Below, piece after piece: positions 1 through 9,248 of a stretch of 53,174 bases of DNA. The position numbers and the translations under genes were made by a program. The stretch is from Deltaproteobacteria bacterium. Its GTDB lineage: Bacteria > Desulfobacterota > Syntrophia > Syntrophales > UBA6807. A model generated the notes under the pieces. It had not been told where the DNA came from. It searched no databases and saw only the letters and a program-made list of their open reading frames with translations. Location of the stretch: positions 1 through 53,174 of the forward strand of contig JAFGQS010000118.1 in assembly GCA_016935565.1 (NCBI GenBank), written 5' to 3'. Each line of letters begins with the position of its first letter. The stretch's first letter is position 1.

Positions 1-88
1 GTCATTCCATATTGTTTCGAGTTTCGAAATTCGATATTCGGATTTAAATTTTGCAAGAACTTTACAATTAAGGGACTAAAGAGTTTGC
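1..88. other. AT-rich intergenic edge with TTCGAAATTCGATATTCGG-like words
   Basis: This is the left edge of the window, just downstream of argS, which reads leftwards. It holds overlapping short words built on TTCGA/TTCGAAATTCGA around 16-46. They resemble a low-complexity intergenic repeat, but only one copy is visible here. No hairpin with a T-tract for argS is evident before the edge. Confidence 0.3.
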
Positions 89-1753
89 CTACATCCGTTC
101 GGGGGCTGAAACACCTAGTAAATGAAGGGCATTTCTCAAGATAATGCCTATACACTTAACCAGAAAAAGTCTTGCATGTGTCAGTTCCGCATCATCCGAG
201 ATAACCCTGTTTTTATTGTAGTAACTATGAAAGGCAGAGGCAAGATCGTTAATGTAAAAGGTGATCCGATGGGGTTCACCGGCCTTTGCACTTCCCTCGA
301 TCAATTCCGGAAATCTGTCGATGGCCTTTATAATGTTGAACTCTTCCGGGAGACTCAGTAGACTCGGATTCACGTCATGGTAGCCCGGAATTGTATGGCC
401 CCGCTCAACGGCCGTTCGCATAATGCTGCAGATTCGAGCATGGGCATATTGAACGTAGTACACGGGATTTTCATTGGATTGTTCCTTAACGAGTTCCAGA
501 TCGAAATCAAGGTGGCTATTGGATCGCCGCAGAAGAAAATTATATCGTGCGGCGTCTTTTCCCACCTCGTCGACCACTTCACGGAGCGTTACAAATTCAC
601 CTGCCCGTGTGGACATTGCTATCGGTTTCCCGCCACGTAAGAGATTTACTAACTGTACCAGGATAACATCCAGAGCTTCTTTTTTCTTGCCGAGCGCCTG
701 AATGCCTGCATACATTCTGGGTACATAACCATGATGATCGGCACCCCAGACGTCAATAACAGTATCGAAACCTCTCTCATATTTATTTTTGTGGTATGCA
801 ATATCCGCGGCAAAATAGGTGGGTTCACCGTTGTCTCTGACAACGACCCTGTCCTTTTCATCACCGAAGTCGGTTGTTCTGAACCAGAGAGTGTTACCTT
901 CCCGGTAAATGTATTGCTTTTCCTGGAGTTCCCGTAACAACGTCTCGACACCGTCATCCTTATAAAGTTCTCTTTCACTGAAGAAACAGTCGAAAACGAC
1001 CCCGAAGGCCTCAAGGTCATTTTTTATTCCTTCGAGGATGGATCCGGCGGCGTAGTCCGTAAAGAGGGAGATAACCTCTTCTTCTACTTCCGATTGATGC
1101 CGATCACCGTCTTTTGTAAGAATCTCGGAAGCCAGATTATTGATGTAGTGTCCCTGATAACATTCATCGGGATAATCGATTTCTTCTCCCAGTAACTGCC
1201 GATATCTGTACAGAACGGATCTTCCCAGGTTGTTCATTTGATTGCCGGCATCATTAATGTAATATTCTCTGGATACGGAATATCCCGATGCCTGCAGGAT
1301 ATTGGCGACAACATCTCCAATGACGGCACCTCTGGCATGTCCGACATGGAGTGGGCCCGTGGGATTGGCACTGACAAATTCAACCTGTACCCGCTTTCCC
1401 TTTCCAATCTCGGATTCTCCATACCGATCGTCCTTTTCATCCACTTCCGCTAAAAGGGTAGCCCAGATAGTGTCCTTGATAAAAAAATTAATAAAACCGG
1501 GGCCGGCGATTTCCACTTTTTCCAGTATATTGTCTCCGTCCTCGATATTTTCTATGATCCGGGTTGCTATTGTGCGAGGATTCATCTTCAGTATTGATGC
1601 AAGGATCATCGCAATATTGGTCGCATAATCGCCGTGAGAGTTCTCCTTGGGAGCCTCAACCTCTATCGAAGGGACATCTTTCTTTTCGAAGATGCCTTTG
1701 TCAAAGCAGGTTTGCATTGTTTTCGAGAGTAAATCAACCAGGTTCTTATTCAT
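89..1753 (-). CDS. argS: arginyl-tRNA synthetase
   Basis: Charges tRNA-Arg with arginine in the cytoplasm (class I synthetase). The 554-residue length is normal for bacterial ArgRS (about 550-580). The N-terminal additional domain contains [10 protein letters not shown] near residue 40. The class I signature appears as [14 protein letters not shown] (HVGH at 136-139). The KMSK loop is replaced by the MSTRAGEF type near residue 380, usual for many ArgRS. A DALR-type anticodon-binding domain follows, ending in [12 protein letters not shown]. The ATG start is preceded by an AAAGGTGA ribosome site. The gene lies alone, with a hairpin and a probable promoter immediately upstream that separate it from the pilus operon. 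Confidence 0.97.
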   Translation of the reverse strand: MNKNLVDLLSKTMQTCFDKGIFEKKDVPSIEVEAPKENSHGDYATNIAMILASILKMNPRTIATRIIENIEDGDNILEKVEIAGPGFINFFIKDTIWATLLAEVDEKDDRYGESEIGKGKRVQVEFVSANPTGPLHVGHARGAVIGDVVANILQASGYSVSREYYINDAGNQMNNLGRSVLYRYRQLLGEEIDYPDECYQGHYINNLASEILTKDGDRHQSEVEEEVISLFTDYAAGSILEGIKNDLEAFGVVFDCFFSERELYKDDGVETLLRELQEKQYIYREGNTLWFRTTDFGDEKDRVVVRDNGEPTYFAADIAYHKNKYERGFDTVIDVWGADHHGYVPRMYAGIQALGKKKEALDVILVQLVNLLRGGKPIAMSTRAGEFVTLREVVDEVGKDAARYNFLLRRSNSHLDFDLELVKEQSNENPVYYVQYAHARICSIMRTAVERGHTIPGYHDVNPSLLSLPEEFNIIKAIDRFPELIEGSAKAGEPHRITFYINDLASAFHSYYNKNRVISDDAELTHARLFLVKCIGIILRNALHLLGVSAPERM

Positions 1754-1783
1754 GAGTCACCTTTTCGTGTCGAAAAATGAAAA

Positions 1784-1803
1784 GGTTGGCTCGTAAGCCA
1801 ACC
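1784..1803 (-). terminator. hairpin with T-rich tail in the argS leader
   Basis: GGTTGGC and GCCAACC form a perfect 7-bp stem with a 6-nt loop. On the minus strand it is followed by TTTTCATTTTT, so it looks like an intrinsic terminator. It lies only about 30 nt before the argS start. It is therefore either a second terminator for the pilus operon or an attenuator-like element in the argS leader. Confidence 0.5.
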
Positions 1804-1810
1804 GCTTGTC

Positions 1811-1838
1811 TTTTATATTTATATCATGTCGAAGTCAA
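1811..1838 (-). promoter_or_regulatory. candidate sigma-70 promoter for argS
   Basis: On the minus strand TTGACT (1833-1838) is followed after 15-16 nt by TATAAA/ATAAAA (1811-1817). Transcription would start close to the hairpin at 1784-1803. The spacer is slightly short, so the call is moderate. Confidence 0.4.
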
Positions 1839-1857
1839 GGAGTTTTAGACACTATCC

Positions 1858-1894
1858 AAAAAAATGCCCCTTCTTCTGTACGTGATGAAGGGGC
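1858..1894 (-). terminator. intrinsic terminator of the pilus operon
   Basis: GCCCCTTC (1866-1873) pairs perfectly with GAAGGGGC (1887-1894). On the minus strand the stem is followed by a run of seven T (1858-1864). It lies about 40 nt after the pilY1 stop and fits a rho-independent terminator. Confidence 0.85.
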
Positions 1895-1935
1895 GGTAAT
1901 GATATTCGATGTTGTGTGATTGTTTAACCTTTTCC

Positions 1936-4900
1936 TTACTGTAAACGATAATCTTTCCAGAAAAGCATATTGGTTCTGTTCGCAAGGGTCGGTGGTTCAA
2001 AGGCTACCCGTATTGTCTTGGCACCGCCACCGCCACCGCCGGCACTCAAGGTGACGTAGAGATCCGGTGATAATGCCGCTCCGGGTTTCAACGAGATAAC
2101 CGGTGCTGTTGCTACTCCGCTCCCGATGAGCATGCTTCTGTCGCCTTGCGGTGTTAATACCCCCGCACCGGTAACGTGATTGACTCCGTATAACATTGCA
2201 TCTCCGCCGTACGCGCAGGGATCTCCTGACTGATCGGGAATGAATGACGTGAAGTAAACGACTCCTCCGAAAACGGTGGGAGACGACAGGATCTTTTCAC
2301 CCGATCCTGCAAGGTTAATATACCAGCCCTCTTTTACTGCACTGTATGTGCCTGATGTGATGTTTTCCAGATCACTGAGCTCTCGTGTTGTTGTGAGATC
2401 GTTATCTTTGACTGCGTAGAATTTTTCCTGTACAATCACCGATGTCGGGTCTTGCTTGTCTCCCGTTCCCCAGTAAACCCACAGGTTACTTGCTAAATCC
2501 CGGGCGATGGCAGGAGTTGTGTAAATCGGCCTTATTTCCCCCGTTGAAGAGTCCATTAAGAGACTGCCGGTCCAATCGGTCGTTTTACACCCGGCCCCAT
2601 CGGATGCTCGACAGAACTTGAATCTCCACATATTGTTTCCTAAATCACCGACGTACACAGTGTCGATGAAACTGTCATTGTCCGTATCGACAATTGCCGG
2701 TGGTGCAGGCATGCTGTAATCCATATCGAGGCCGTCAACGGTTGCATCCGCCCGGGTGTAACTCCAGAGTATGTCACCGTCGGCCAGATCGATGACATAG
2801 AATCCTTTACCCCTCGTGTCACAGCCACCTCCCCCTGCGCAGTCTGAGGCATTAAATCCGGCTCCCATGAATCCGACCCATTTTTCCTTTCCTTCTATGA
2901 CGACTCGTCCGGGAAGTATCCTGGACCACGGATCACCCAGGTAAGGTGCTTCCGCGACGGTGGGATTGATCCGCCATTTATAGACAGGATTGAGCGGATC
3001 GGTAATGTCGAAGCAATAGTAACCGCCGTAGTAAGGATAGTTTACCGCATCATAGATAGCACTGAAACCTGAATCGCATGACGATGAAGAGCTCCAGAGG
3101 TTCGGATTGCCGCCCCTTCCTTCACCGAACATCATCAGCGTTTTCCATTCTGTGTGGGCTTTATCGGTGCCATCTTTATTAGGGTTGGCGGCGGGGGCAA
3201 ACCATACGTCGGCAACGGTTATGGTTCCATCCACAAAGTATTGGTGGCTGAGACCGGTGGGGTGAGTGGTATGGGCCAGATCCTTGAGCTTCGGCATTAA
3301 ATTGGGCGGGATAAAGCTCCAGCTCTCTTCACCCGAACCGGCTACAATCGCACGAAGTTGTCCGTCATTGGCGCCGACGACGACCACCCGTTGTCCGTTG
3401 GCTGATGTTCTTTCATGGTTTAGCCTAAAGGTGGCGAAGGCATTATTTACATCCCTTGCATCATAAAAATAGTCGGAAGGAGTTCCCACGGTTATAGGTG
3501 GACTGTGGAACATATCACCAAACTTCCAGTTGTCGGGATTGTAAACGGCCTCTCCGCGAATATATCCGACGATGGCATCTCGTTCTGTGTCGGTTGCAAC
3601 GTCGAGATCTTCTTTGGTAATATTGGCGGTGGTAAAAGCTGTTATTGAGCCGCCTTTATAGGTGTAAATTGTTCTTGTAGCCGGATCTTTCGCCTGCAAT
3701 TGATCTCCGGCATCCCATATCATGTTTCCGACTGTTCCATCTGCATTGATGTCGTATTTTTTAAGATGGCCGATCCAGAAGGGATCCTCGTCTGTCGGTT
3801 GAAATGATGCCTCGTACATGTAGTTTTCATCGGCCACTCTCGATGATGAGACGGATGTCGATGCAAATGAATAACTGTGCTCTACAATGTCTTGGAGGAT
3901 TCGACTTAGGTTTGAGGTCAATTGAGCGATATCGTCTGCATAGTATGCATGACCCTCGACCGCCGTACCTCCGTGGACGGCCATGGTATCCAGCTTTGTC
4001 TTCGCCTCCGTCGTCAGACCCAGACCGATCACGTACGTCTTGAGATCAAAATCATAGTCTGTGCCACTGAGATTCTTCGTAATGCTTCGTAAGGCATCGA
4101 TCTTCGTGAGTACGGCAGGCATTAATGCATCGGCGGTACCACCCGTTCCGGTTTCATCAACACTCGGCAACCCGTCAGTCACATAGACGATAAAGTTTTT
4201 CTGACACCATTCCGTTATGGGACTCTGAGCTCCCGTGAAATAATTATATGCCGACTGAAGTGTTCCGGCAGTCGGCGTCAGGCCTGCGTTGACGATATAG
4301 GCACATTGATTCGGATCGCCCGTGTTCGTACAGCTCATGTAGCCCGTTTCGTTATTTTCTTTCATGTCCAACTTTGCGAGGAGAGCATTTTTATGAACAT
4401 CGGCGCCATCATTATCTGCACATCCTCTATGCAGATAACCGTCACCGGGAGATCCGTTGGCAAACCATGTTCGACCTGTGTAATACCAGGCCAGTCTCCG
4501 GCCGAAATCACCGAACCCTAACGCCCAGTCTTCATCGGTGGGATTGAAGCCCCAAGTATTAAAATAATTGGAGTAACCGGTAAAAGTATCCGATGTTCCT
4601 GTTTTTGTATTGTAAAGGGCATAGTTGTCTTTATTACCTTCGTATGAGTTGTAGGACGATGTATAGCCGAATTTCGTACCGTAGTTGCTGCCGGCATAGA
4701 ACGTGCCCGGTTTGTTATAATAGACATAGTTTCCGGGGTCGGTGGGATTTTCATATTGATTTCTTTTCGGATAAACGAGATCGCAGTAGCGGTTCCTCTG
4801 CTCTGTCCCGACGCCGTAGCTGGTGAAAATCTCGTCCATATAGGTCGCATCAAAGGATGCATTCTGTGCGAAACACGATGCCTGACATATGGCAAGCTTT

Positions 4901-5319
4901 GCCGCATCTCCCGTTTTGCAGTATTCTTCGCACTCTGCGGGCGGGTTTGGGCAGTATGATTTCGGTTCATATGAAGCAAAATATACGGCGTTATGGAGTC
5001 GGTATTTACTTGATGCAGGTAGTTTGTATGTCATCAAGCCGATCCGCATCTGGTTGACATAGGTGTTGATCAGGCTGATCAATGCCCGTCTTCCTTCGAC
5101 GGACCTGCTGCCCGTTGCCCATGAACAGACACAGTTTCCGATGAAGTCCTCATCCATACTGTTGGAATTGTCGAGAATAAACAGTACATTCGGTGGTGCT
5201 TTGATGGTAAAAAGGTCCGTCTCATCAGCCGAAGCAGGCTGTATGCCCACCAGTATGACAGTTGAAATAAATGCGCTCCATATAATAGTTGTTAGAATGT
5301 TTCTCATTATCGTGCCCAT
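1936..5319 (-). CDS. pilY1: PilY1-like type IV pilus tip/adhesin protein
   Basis: Large exported protein of the type IV pilus, expected at the outer surface or pilus tip, where PilY1 proteins act in adhesion, pilus extension/retraction and surface sensing. The chosen ATG at 5319 follows GGAGG by 5 nt; the frame stays open to 5343 without a ribosome site. A signal peptide (MRNILTTIIW... to PASA) is followed by a von Willebrand A domain whose metal site DNSNS starts near residue 50. The C-terminal half is a PilY1 beta-propeller with the calcium loop DTDNDSFID near residue 875, matching the DxDxDxxxD pattern of the family. At about 1127 residues it is of usual size. It is the last gene of the minor-pilin operon. 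Confidence 0.93.
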   Translation of the reverse strand: MGTIMRNILTTIIWSAFISTVILVGIQPASADETDLFTIKAPPNVLFILDNSNSMDEDFIGNCVCSWATGSRSVEGRRALISLINTYVNQMRIGLMTYKLPASSKYRLHNAVYFASYEPKSYCPNPPAECEEYCKTGDAAKLAICQASCFAQNASFDATYMDEIFTSYGVGTEQRNRYCDLVYPKRNQYENPTDPGNYVYYNKPGTFYAGSNYGTKFGYTSSYNSYEGNKDNYALYNTKTGTSDTFTGYSNYFNTWGFNPTDEDWALGFGDFGRRLAWYYTGRTWFANGSPGDGYLHRGCADNDGADVHKNALLAKLDMKENNETGYMSCTNTGDPNQCAYIVNAGLTPTAGTLQSAYNYFTGAQSPITEWCQKNFIVYVTDGLPSVDETGTGGTADALMPAVLTKIDALRSITKNLSGTDYDFDLKTYVIGLGLTTEAKTKLDTMAVHGGTAVEGHAYYADDIAQLTSNLSRILQDIVEHSYSFASTSVSSSRVADENYMYEASFQPTDEDPFWIGHLKKYDINADGTVGNMIWDAGDQLQAKDPATRTIYTYKGGSITAFTTANITKEDLDVATDTERDAIVGYIRGEAVYNPDNWKFGDMFHSPPITVGTPSDYFYDARDVNNAFATFRLNHERTSANGQRVVVVGANDGQLRAIVAGSGEESWSFIPPNLMPKLKDLAHTTHPTGLSHQYFVDGTITVADVWFAPAANPNKDGTDKAHTEWKTLMMFGEGRGGNPNLWSSSSSCDSGFSAIYDAVNYPYYGGYYCFDITDPLNPVYKWRINPTVAEAPYLGDPWSRILPGRVVIEGKEKWVGFMGAGFNASDCAGGGGCDTRGKGFYVIDLADGDILWSYTRADATVDGLDMDYSMPAPPAIVDTDNDSFIDTVYVGDLGNNMWRFKFCRASDGAGCKTTDWTGSLLMDSSTGEIRPIYTTPAIARDLASNLWVYWGTGDKQDPTSVIVQEKFYAVKDNDLTTTRELSDLENITSGTYSAVKEGWYINLAGSGEKILSSPTVFGGVVYFTSFIPDQSGDPCAYGGDAMLYGVNHVTGAGVLTPQGDRSMLIGSGVATAPVISLKPGAALSPDLYVTLSAGGGGGGAKTIRVAFEPPTLANRTNMLFWKDYRLQ

Positions 5320-5352
5320 ATTTTCCTCCGTTAACATCGCCATTAAAAATGA

Positions 5353-5679
5353 TCAGCGAATGGTAACCACTTTTAACGTACCATTGATAAAGGTCATCTC
5401 AACGATTGTCTTTTCTCTTGAAAAACGTCCACCACCGGTAAAATCCAGCACTTTTACTCCTCGGAGGTCATATGTCTGATTGTTATTCAGATATAAGGTG
5501 TGATCGTCGATCTTTTTCAATGTTGCCGTAACTTTTTTTATCCTTTTTTCATGGAGCGAGGTTGACGTGCCGACTCTTTTCGTTTTGCTCCCGCTGGTGG
5601 GGGTTATTGCATAACATGTTGATATCATGAATATAAGAGTAAACACCGCCACAAATATTGTTGTCTTTACCGTTGACAT
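5353..5679 (-). CDS. small exported protein of the minor-pilin operon
   Basis: A 108-residue protein with a clear signal peptide (hydrophobic stretch ending STCYA). The mature part has a basic region and a short beta-rich segment with YLNNNQTYDLRGVKVLDF. ATG at 5679 is preferred over the upstream GTG at 5688 because GAGG lies 8 nt before it. It sits between the PilX-like pilin and pilY1, 33 nt from the latter, so it is probably co-transcribed. Small exported proteins are common at this place in PilY1 operons. I recognise no named family, and a periplasmic role in pilus assembly is only inferred from context. Confidence 0.75.
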   Translation of the reverse strand: MSTVKTTIFVAVFTLIFMISTCYAITPTSGSKTKRVGTSTSLHEKRIKKVTATLKKIDDHTLYLNNNQTYDLRGVKVLDFTGGGRFSREKTIVEMTFINGTLKVVTIR

Positions 5680-5701
5680 TGTGCACACCTCATTTTTTGT
5701 C

Positions 5702-6205
5702 TTACCTCGATATTGTGGTGATCTCTATAGGGCCATAGCCCATACCCACGCCAACCTGTACCCGGCTGTTATAGGCCGTATTCATTCCCGTTACAACTAC
5801 TTCATACATGGTCTGCCCCCACATCTGACCACCGCCGATGGAATAACCTGCCAGGGGTATTACTCCCGGGCCACCACCGGGACGATCGGGTAATCCGATA
5901 GTGTAACGGGAGGCCGGATCGGTGGCAGGATCAACTTGAATATCGGCAAGTTGAGAACCTGCAAGGTTTGCGGGATTAAAATTAAGCATCAGACTGTGAA
6001 TGCCGGATTCACAGGCAGACAGAGCCTTCTTTTCTCCAACGACCCGGGAACTGATCGTGACATCCCTGCCGGACATGTTGAGAGCAAGAATGCCCAGGGC
6101 CATGAGCACGGCAATGCCGAGGATGGCCAAAACGAGGACAAATCCCCTTTCCGACCAGTCATCGGTGACGTTACGCTGTGAATATTTTTTAATAAACTGC
6201 TGCAT
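5702..6205 (-). CDS. PilX-like minor pilin
   Basis: Minor pilin/pseudopilin expected to be part of the complex that primes type IV pilus assembly together with PilV, PilW and PilY1. The N-terminus carries a hydrophilic leader followed by ERGFVLVLAILGIAVLMALG, a prepilin-type helix after an R-G processing site. PilX proteins typically have this 'large-leader' form and lack the usual Glu5. The chosen ATG (6205) has GAGGAATC just upstream; the longer frame begins with GTG at 6223. About 167 residues. It overlaps the end of pilW by 17 nt, showing translational coupling. Confidence 0.82.
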   Translation of the reverse strand: MQQFIKKYSQRNVTDDWSERGFVLVLAILGIAVLMALGILALNMSGRDVTISSRVVGEKKALSACESGIHSLMLNFNPANLAGSQLADIQVDPATDPASRYTIGLPDRPGGGPGVIPLAGYSIGGGQMWGQTMYEVVVTGMNTAYNSRVQVGVGMGYGPIEITTISR

Positions 6206-6893
6206 GATTCCTCGGTATAACACTTGTTGAATGTATGGTCCTTCTTCTTCTCTGTAAGCTTGAGTCTACGGCCGCCGTATCGACAACGAGCGTAATGTCG
6301 ATTCTCCTGATGCTCGGTATCATCAGGGGGAGATTGGCCTGTGCAATCTGTGCTCCGGTCCCGTCGTAATATTTGAATATGGGTATACCTACCGAACTAT
6401 TGACGACCCGTACATCTCGTTGACCAAGATTCGCCATCGTCGGTCCTAAAAAAGCGTCCGCATTCCCGCAATTCGTACTTCGGGTTATTCTCTGATTCGC
6501 AACATCATAATTATAGCGGATGATCTCATTGGCATTACCGGCACCTCCAATGGTAGAATTTTCATTAATATCCATCTCTACGGTTATTGAATCAGCCCCG
6601 GCTTCCTGAATGCCCTTGTATCCCTGATTGGGACTTGGGTTGCCGCAGTTGGGGTTACTGGGGCCTTCTGTCCATATCCCAGCGGAATAATTGGAATTAT
6701 ATGATGCCATGCGGATTTCAAGTGCCATGATGTCCAGAGCGGCCCGTGCATCCTGCTGGGCGATAACCTTTCTCTCGACAGCAACGGATGATCGCTGTCC
6801 CATTTCCGTTGCAGCGTAAAGAGCAATCATTACAACCAATCCGGCAGCCATGGCAATCATGAGTTCGACAAGTGTGATTCCTCTCTGCGTCAT
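6189..6893 (-). CDS. pilW: PilW-like minor pilin
   Basis: Type IV pilus minor pilin. The start at 6893 gives a five-residue leader and then the classical prepilin motif RG/ITLVELMIAMAAGL, with Glu at mature position 5. AAGGA lies 7 nt before this ATG, while the upstream ATG at 6923 has no ribosome site. The mature protein (about 230 residues) has the PilW features of a long pilin helix, DARAALDIMALEIRMA, and a late cysteine pair candidate. It follows PilV and precedes PilX in the usual fimT-pilV-pilW-pilX-pilY1 order. Confidence 0.88.
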   Translation of the reverse strand: MTQRGITLVELMIAMAAGLVVMIALYAATEMGQRSSVAVERKVIAQQDARAALDIMALEIRMASYNSNYSAGIWTEGPSNPNCGNPSPNQGYKGIQEAGADSITVEMDINENSTIGGAGNANEIIRYNYDVANQRITRSTNCGNADAFLGPTMANLGQRDVRVVNSSVGIPIFKYYDGTGAQIAQANLPLMIPSIRRIDITLVVDTAAVDSSLQRRRRTIHSTSVIPRNHAAVY

Positions 6894-6949
6894 TATCCGT
6901 TCCTTGCGGCTTTTCTCGTTCATGGTGATATATTTTTAATCCGGTCTGC

Positions 6950-7366
6950 TTACATCCGGAAACTTTCCTGCCGTGAAACAATGAGACTTTCCGAAATGCC
7001 TCTATTATTGCCGGACCATGTAACCTTCACTGTAACAGTCCACGAGCTGCCCGCGTTAACAATGTTTGTCTGAACTGTATACGCTACATCCCCTGTCTGC
7101 TGGAGTGCTCCCATACCGCTGGCATACACCGTTTTTGTGCCGCCTGCGGGTATTACATTGTTCGGGTTCATGATAATGAGTTCCGTTGCTTCCAATTCCT
7201 GTTCCAGCATTCCCGCAGCCCTGCCTAAGAGATCTGATTTTTCGGCTGTCTGCCATGACAGCGGCTGCATTGACATGAGTGCGATAATGCCGACTGAAAC
7301 TATGAACATGGCAATGAGAACTTCTACCATGGTAAAGCCTTTATTATTGCATGTTGTACGCAACAT
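6950..7366 (-). CDS. pilV: PilV-like minor pilin
   Basis: 138-residue minor pilin with the leader MLRTTCNNKG followed by FTMVEVLIAMFIVSVGIIAL, a canonical prepilin cleavage site and Glu5. The sequence after the helix (QPLSWQTAEKSDLLGRAAGM) matches PilV proteins, where N-terminal residues mediate packing with other minor pilins. GGAAG precedes the ATG. The gene overlaps the fimT-like gene upstream by 23 nt, in keeping with a tight operon. Confidence 0.87.
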   Translation of the reverse strand: MLRTTCNNKGFTMVEVLIAMFIVSVGIIALMSMQPLSWQTAEKSDLLGRAAGMLEQELEATELIIMNPNNVIPAGGTKTVYASGMGALQQTGDVAYTVQTNIVNAGSSWTVTVKVTWSGNNRGISESLIVSRQESFRM

Positions 7367-7811
7367 AAGTTCTTCCTGTAATGTTGATTGTTATCGTTGC
7401 TGTTGATCCCCTGTTGTTTGTCAGCGTTAGGGTGCCCATTGATGCAGTTCCCCTTGTCTGAAACGTAATCGTATTGGCTCCAAAGGTTGTTCCTGTTATA
7501 TCAATGTTACTGCCGAACGATTTAAGCAACTTTGTCTGTTGATTCGTCCAGCCTCCACCGCCGGCAATTTCTTCTTGAAGGGTGTACGATTCGCTTCCAG
7601 TATTAAATACAATTTTCTGTTCTAAATTACGTGATATCGCCTGCTCTTTCTGCCTCAGAATATCCGAAGAAACCTCTCTCACAGCCGATTTCAGGTTTGC
7701 GTTTGCCGTGTATCGTAGAAAAGCCGGTACCGTTATAAGACTCAGTACGGCGATTATCGCACAGACGATAAGCATTTCTATGAGAGAAAAGCCTTTTCGG
7801 CATTGGATCAT
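7344..7811 (-). CDS. FimT/GspH-type pseudopilin
   Basis: First gene of the minor-pilin operon. The 155-residue protein has prepilin motif KG/FSLIEMLIVCAIIAVLSLI and the helix continuation that ends in AVREVSSDILRQKEQAIS, characteristic of FimT/GspH pseudopilins. The C-terminal part is a beta-rich domain. AGGAG lies 6 nt before the ATG. It would be processed by the prepilin peptidase encoded just upstream and act with PilV/W/X as an initiating minor pilin. FimU is an alternative name; sequence alone does not separate FimT from FimU. Confidence 0.85.
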   Translation of the reverse strand: MIQCRKGFSLIEMLIVCAIIAVLSLITVPAFLRYTANANLKSAVREVSSDILRQKEQAISRNLEQKIVFNTGSESYTLQEEIAGGGGWTNQQTKLLKSFGSNIDITGTTFGANTITFQTRGTASMGTLTLTNNRGSTATITINITGRTYVAYNMQ

Positions 7812-7913
7812 GTATGTCTCCTGCCTGATTCACGTAATCTTTTCTCCGCTACCATATTTCACTGTAATCGTTCGTCACGGAGCAGATCTCAATTATTTAA
7901 CAACTTAATTAAA

Positions 7914-7931
7914 TAGCAACAACTATGCCAG
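7914..7931 (-). promoter_or_regulatory. sigma-54 (-24/-12) promoter of the minor-pilin operon
   Basis: The minus strand reads CTGGCATAGTTGTTGCTA. The invariant GG and GC are separated by exactly 10 nt, and the rest matches TGGCAC-N5-TTGCT closely. Transcription would start about 90 nt before fimT. Pilin genes are often RpoN-dependent, so a PilR-type activator may control this operon. Confidence 0.7.
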
Positions 7932-8215
7932 GTTGTGTGTTCAATCTCCTTAAACATTCTATAGTATGAAAACCTTCAATAATAACACCGTGCAAACACC
8001 GGCTGCGCCGATAATCGGGTGTAGTATATGTCGTAGTGATAAGTCCGGCTATTTCCCCAAAATTTCTGTAATTTTCACCGAATACGGAAACTCGATGTCC
8101 GGCGATACATTTTTTCACGGGCACCATATGCGGTATTCTTTTGCTATATCCACATTCTTATTACACGTTATGCCGGCCCGGTACTCGTATAAACGTTAAT
8201 CGTCATTATGGATTA
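7932..8215. other. intergenic region upstream of the pilin promoter
   Basis: No convincing gene is seen. A 72-codon minus-strand frame (7909-8127) overlaps the sigma-54 promoter and lacks a ribosome site. The stretch may hold an activator binding region for the promoter at 7914-7931 and the 3' end of the peptidase transcript, but I see no clear terminator. Confidence 0.4.
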
Positions 8216-8995
8216 CTATCTTAAAAACAATAACCGTGTTACATGTTCACCCATAAATAAATAAGCGACAGCTGCAATAGAAAGAAAAGGGCCAAAAGGA
8301 ACTGCATATTTCATGTCTTTACCTTGATAAAGAATAACGGAGATGCCAACGATAGCGCCGAGTATCGAACTGAAAAGGAGTATAAACCACAAGGACTGCC
8401 ATCCCAGAAAAGCCCCCATCATTGCCATGAGCTTGATATCTCCTCCGCCCATTCCTTCCGTTTTTCGCAACAACTTATATCCGAAAGCAATCAGATAAAA
8501 ACACCCGCCGCCGAGGACGATTCCCAGAAGTGAGTCGAGAAGTCGTACATTCATAATCAATATGGCCGACAGAAAAAAGATTGGAATCCCTGGCAGTGTA
8601 ATAACATCGGGGATAATCTGATGCTCCAGGTCGATGAACGTTATTATGATAAGAGCACAGGTAAATACAAATGTTAAGAGATATTGAAGCGATAAACCGT
8701 ATCGTAAGAAAAGCATGAGTGACATAAGTGCAGTGAGAAATTCAACGGCCGGATATACGGGGGATATTGTTGTATTACAATGTCGGCATCTCCCTCGTAA
8801 TATGAAAAAACTGATAATCGGTATATTATCATAAAACCGAATGGGTTGTTGACAGGTAACACAGTGAGAACCGGGTAGTACGATAGATTTCCCTGTGGGA
8901 ATTCGAAATATGCACACATTGAGAAAACTTCCCACAACGCTGCCGAAGACTACCGAAACAATCATGACAAAATATTCTATCGGAGATGCTGGCAT
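8216..8995 (-). CDS. pilD: type IV prepilin peptidase / N-methyltransferase
   Basis: Membrane aspartyl peptidase that cleaves the prepilin leader and methylates the new N-terminus. All hallmarks are present. The N-terminal zinc-binding loop has two CxxC pairs (CVTCQQP and CRHCNTT). The two catalytic aspartates lie in DLEHQIIPD and GGGDIKLM, and several hydrophobic segments follow. The length of 259 residues is typical. No strong ribosome site precedes the ATG. It is transcribed in the same direction as the minor-pilin operon but is separated by about 400 nt containing that operon's own promoter. Confidence 0.95.
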   Translation of the reverse strand: MPASPIEYFVMIVSVVFGSVVGSFLNVCIFRIPTGKSIVLPGSHCVTCQQPIRFYDNIPIISFFILRGRCRHCNTTISPVYPAVEFLTALMSLMLFLRYGLSLQYLLTFVFTCALIIITFIDLEHQIIPDVITLPGIPIFFLSAILIMNVRLLDSLLGIVLGGGCFYLIAFGYKLLRKTEGMGGGDIKLMAMMGAFLGWQSLWFILLFSSILGAIVGISVILYQGKDMKYAVPFGPFLSIAAVAYLFMGEHVTRLLFLR

Positions 8996-9248
8996 GGTAC
9001 CCTGTTTTATATATGAGAAAAAGAAATCGTTACAGTTATTTTGTTATGATCGCTTTCGAATCGTTTCCGTTCCTTCTTGTTCCGCCGGCGTTATTTCATC
9101 TTTCCTGTGACTTGTCAGTAGATCGTCATGAACGATTAACCAGCTTTTTTTATGAGAAAAAACAATTTGAGGGAACTATACGCGAGATGATTAATGAACA
9201 CAATGAAGTGTTTCATACTTTTGGTGTGAAATATGTCACATAATTCAG

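Noticed and set aside
7909-8127. 72-codon minus-strand frame upstream of fimT as a pilin or PilZ remnant
   Set aside because: No prepilin motif or PilZ motif, no ribosome site, and it overlaps the sigma-54 promoter.
8986-9243. 85-codon plus-strand frame between pilD and the Crp/Fnr gene
   Set aside because: It overlaps the start of pilD, lacks a ribosome site and has no recognisable features.
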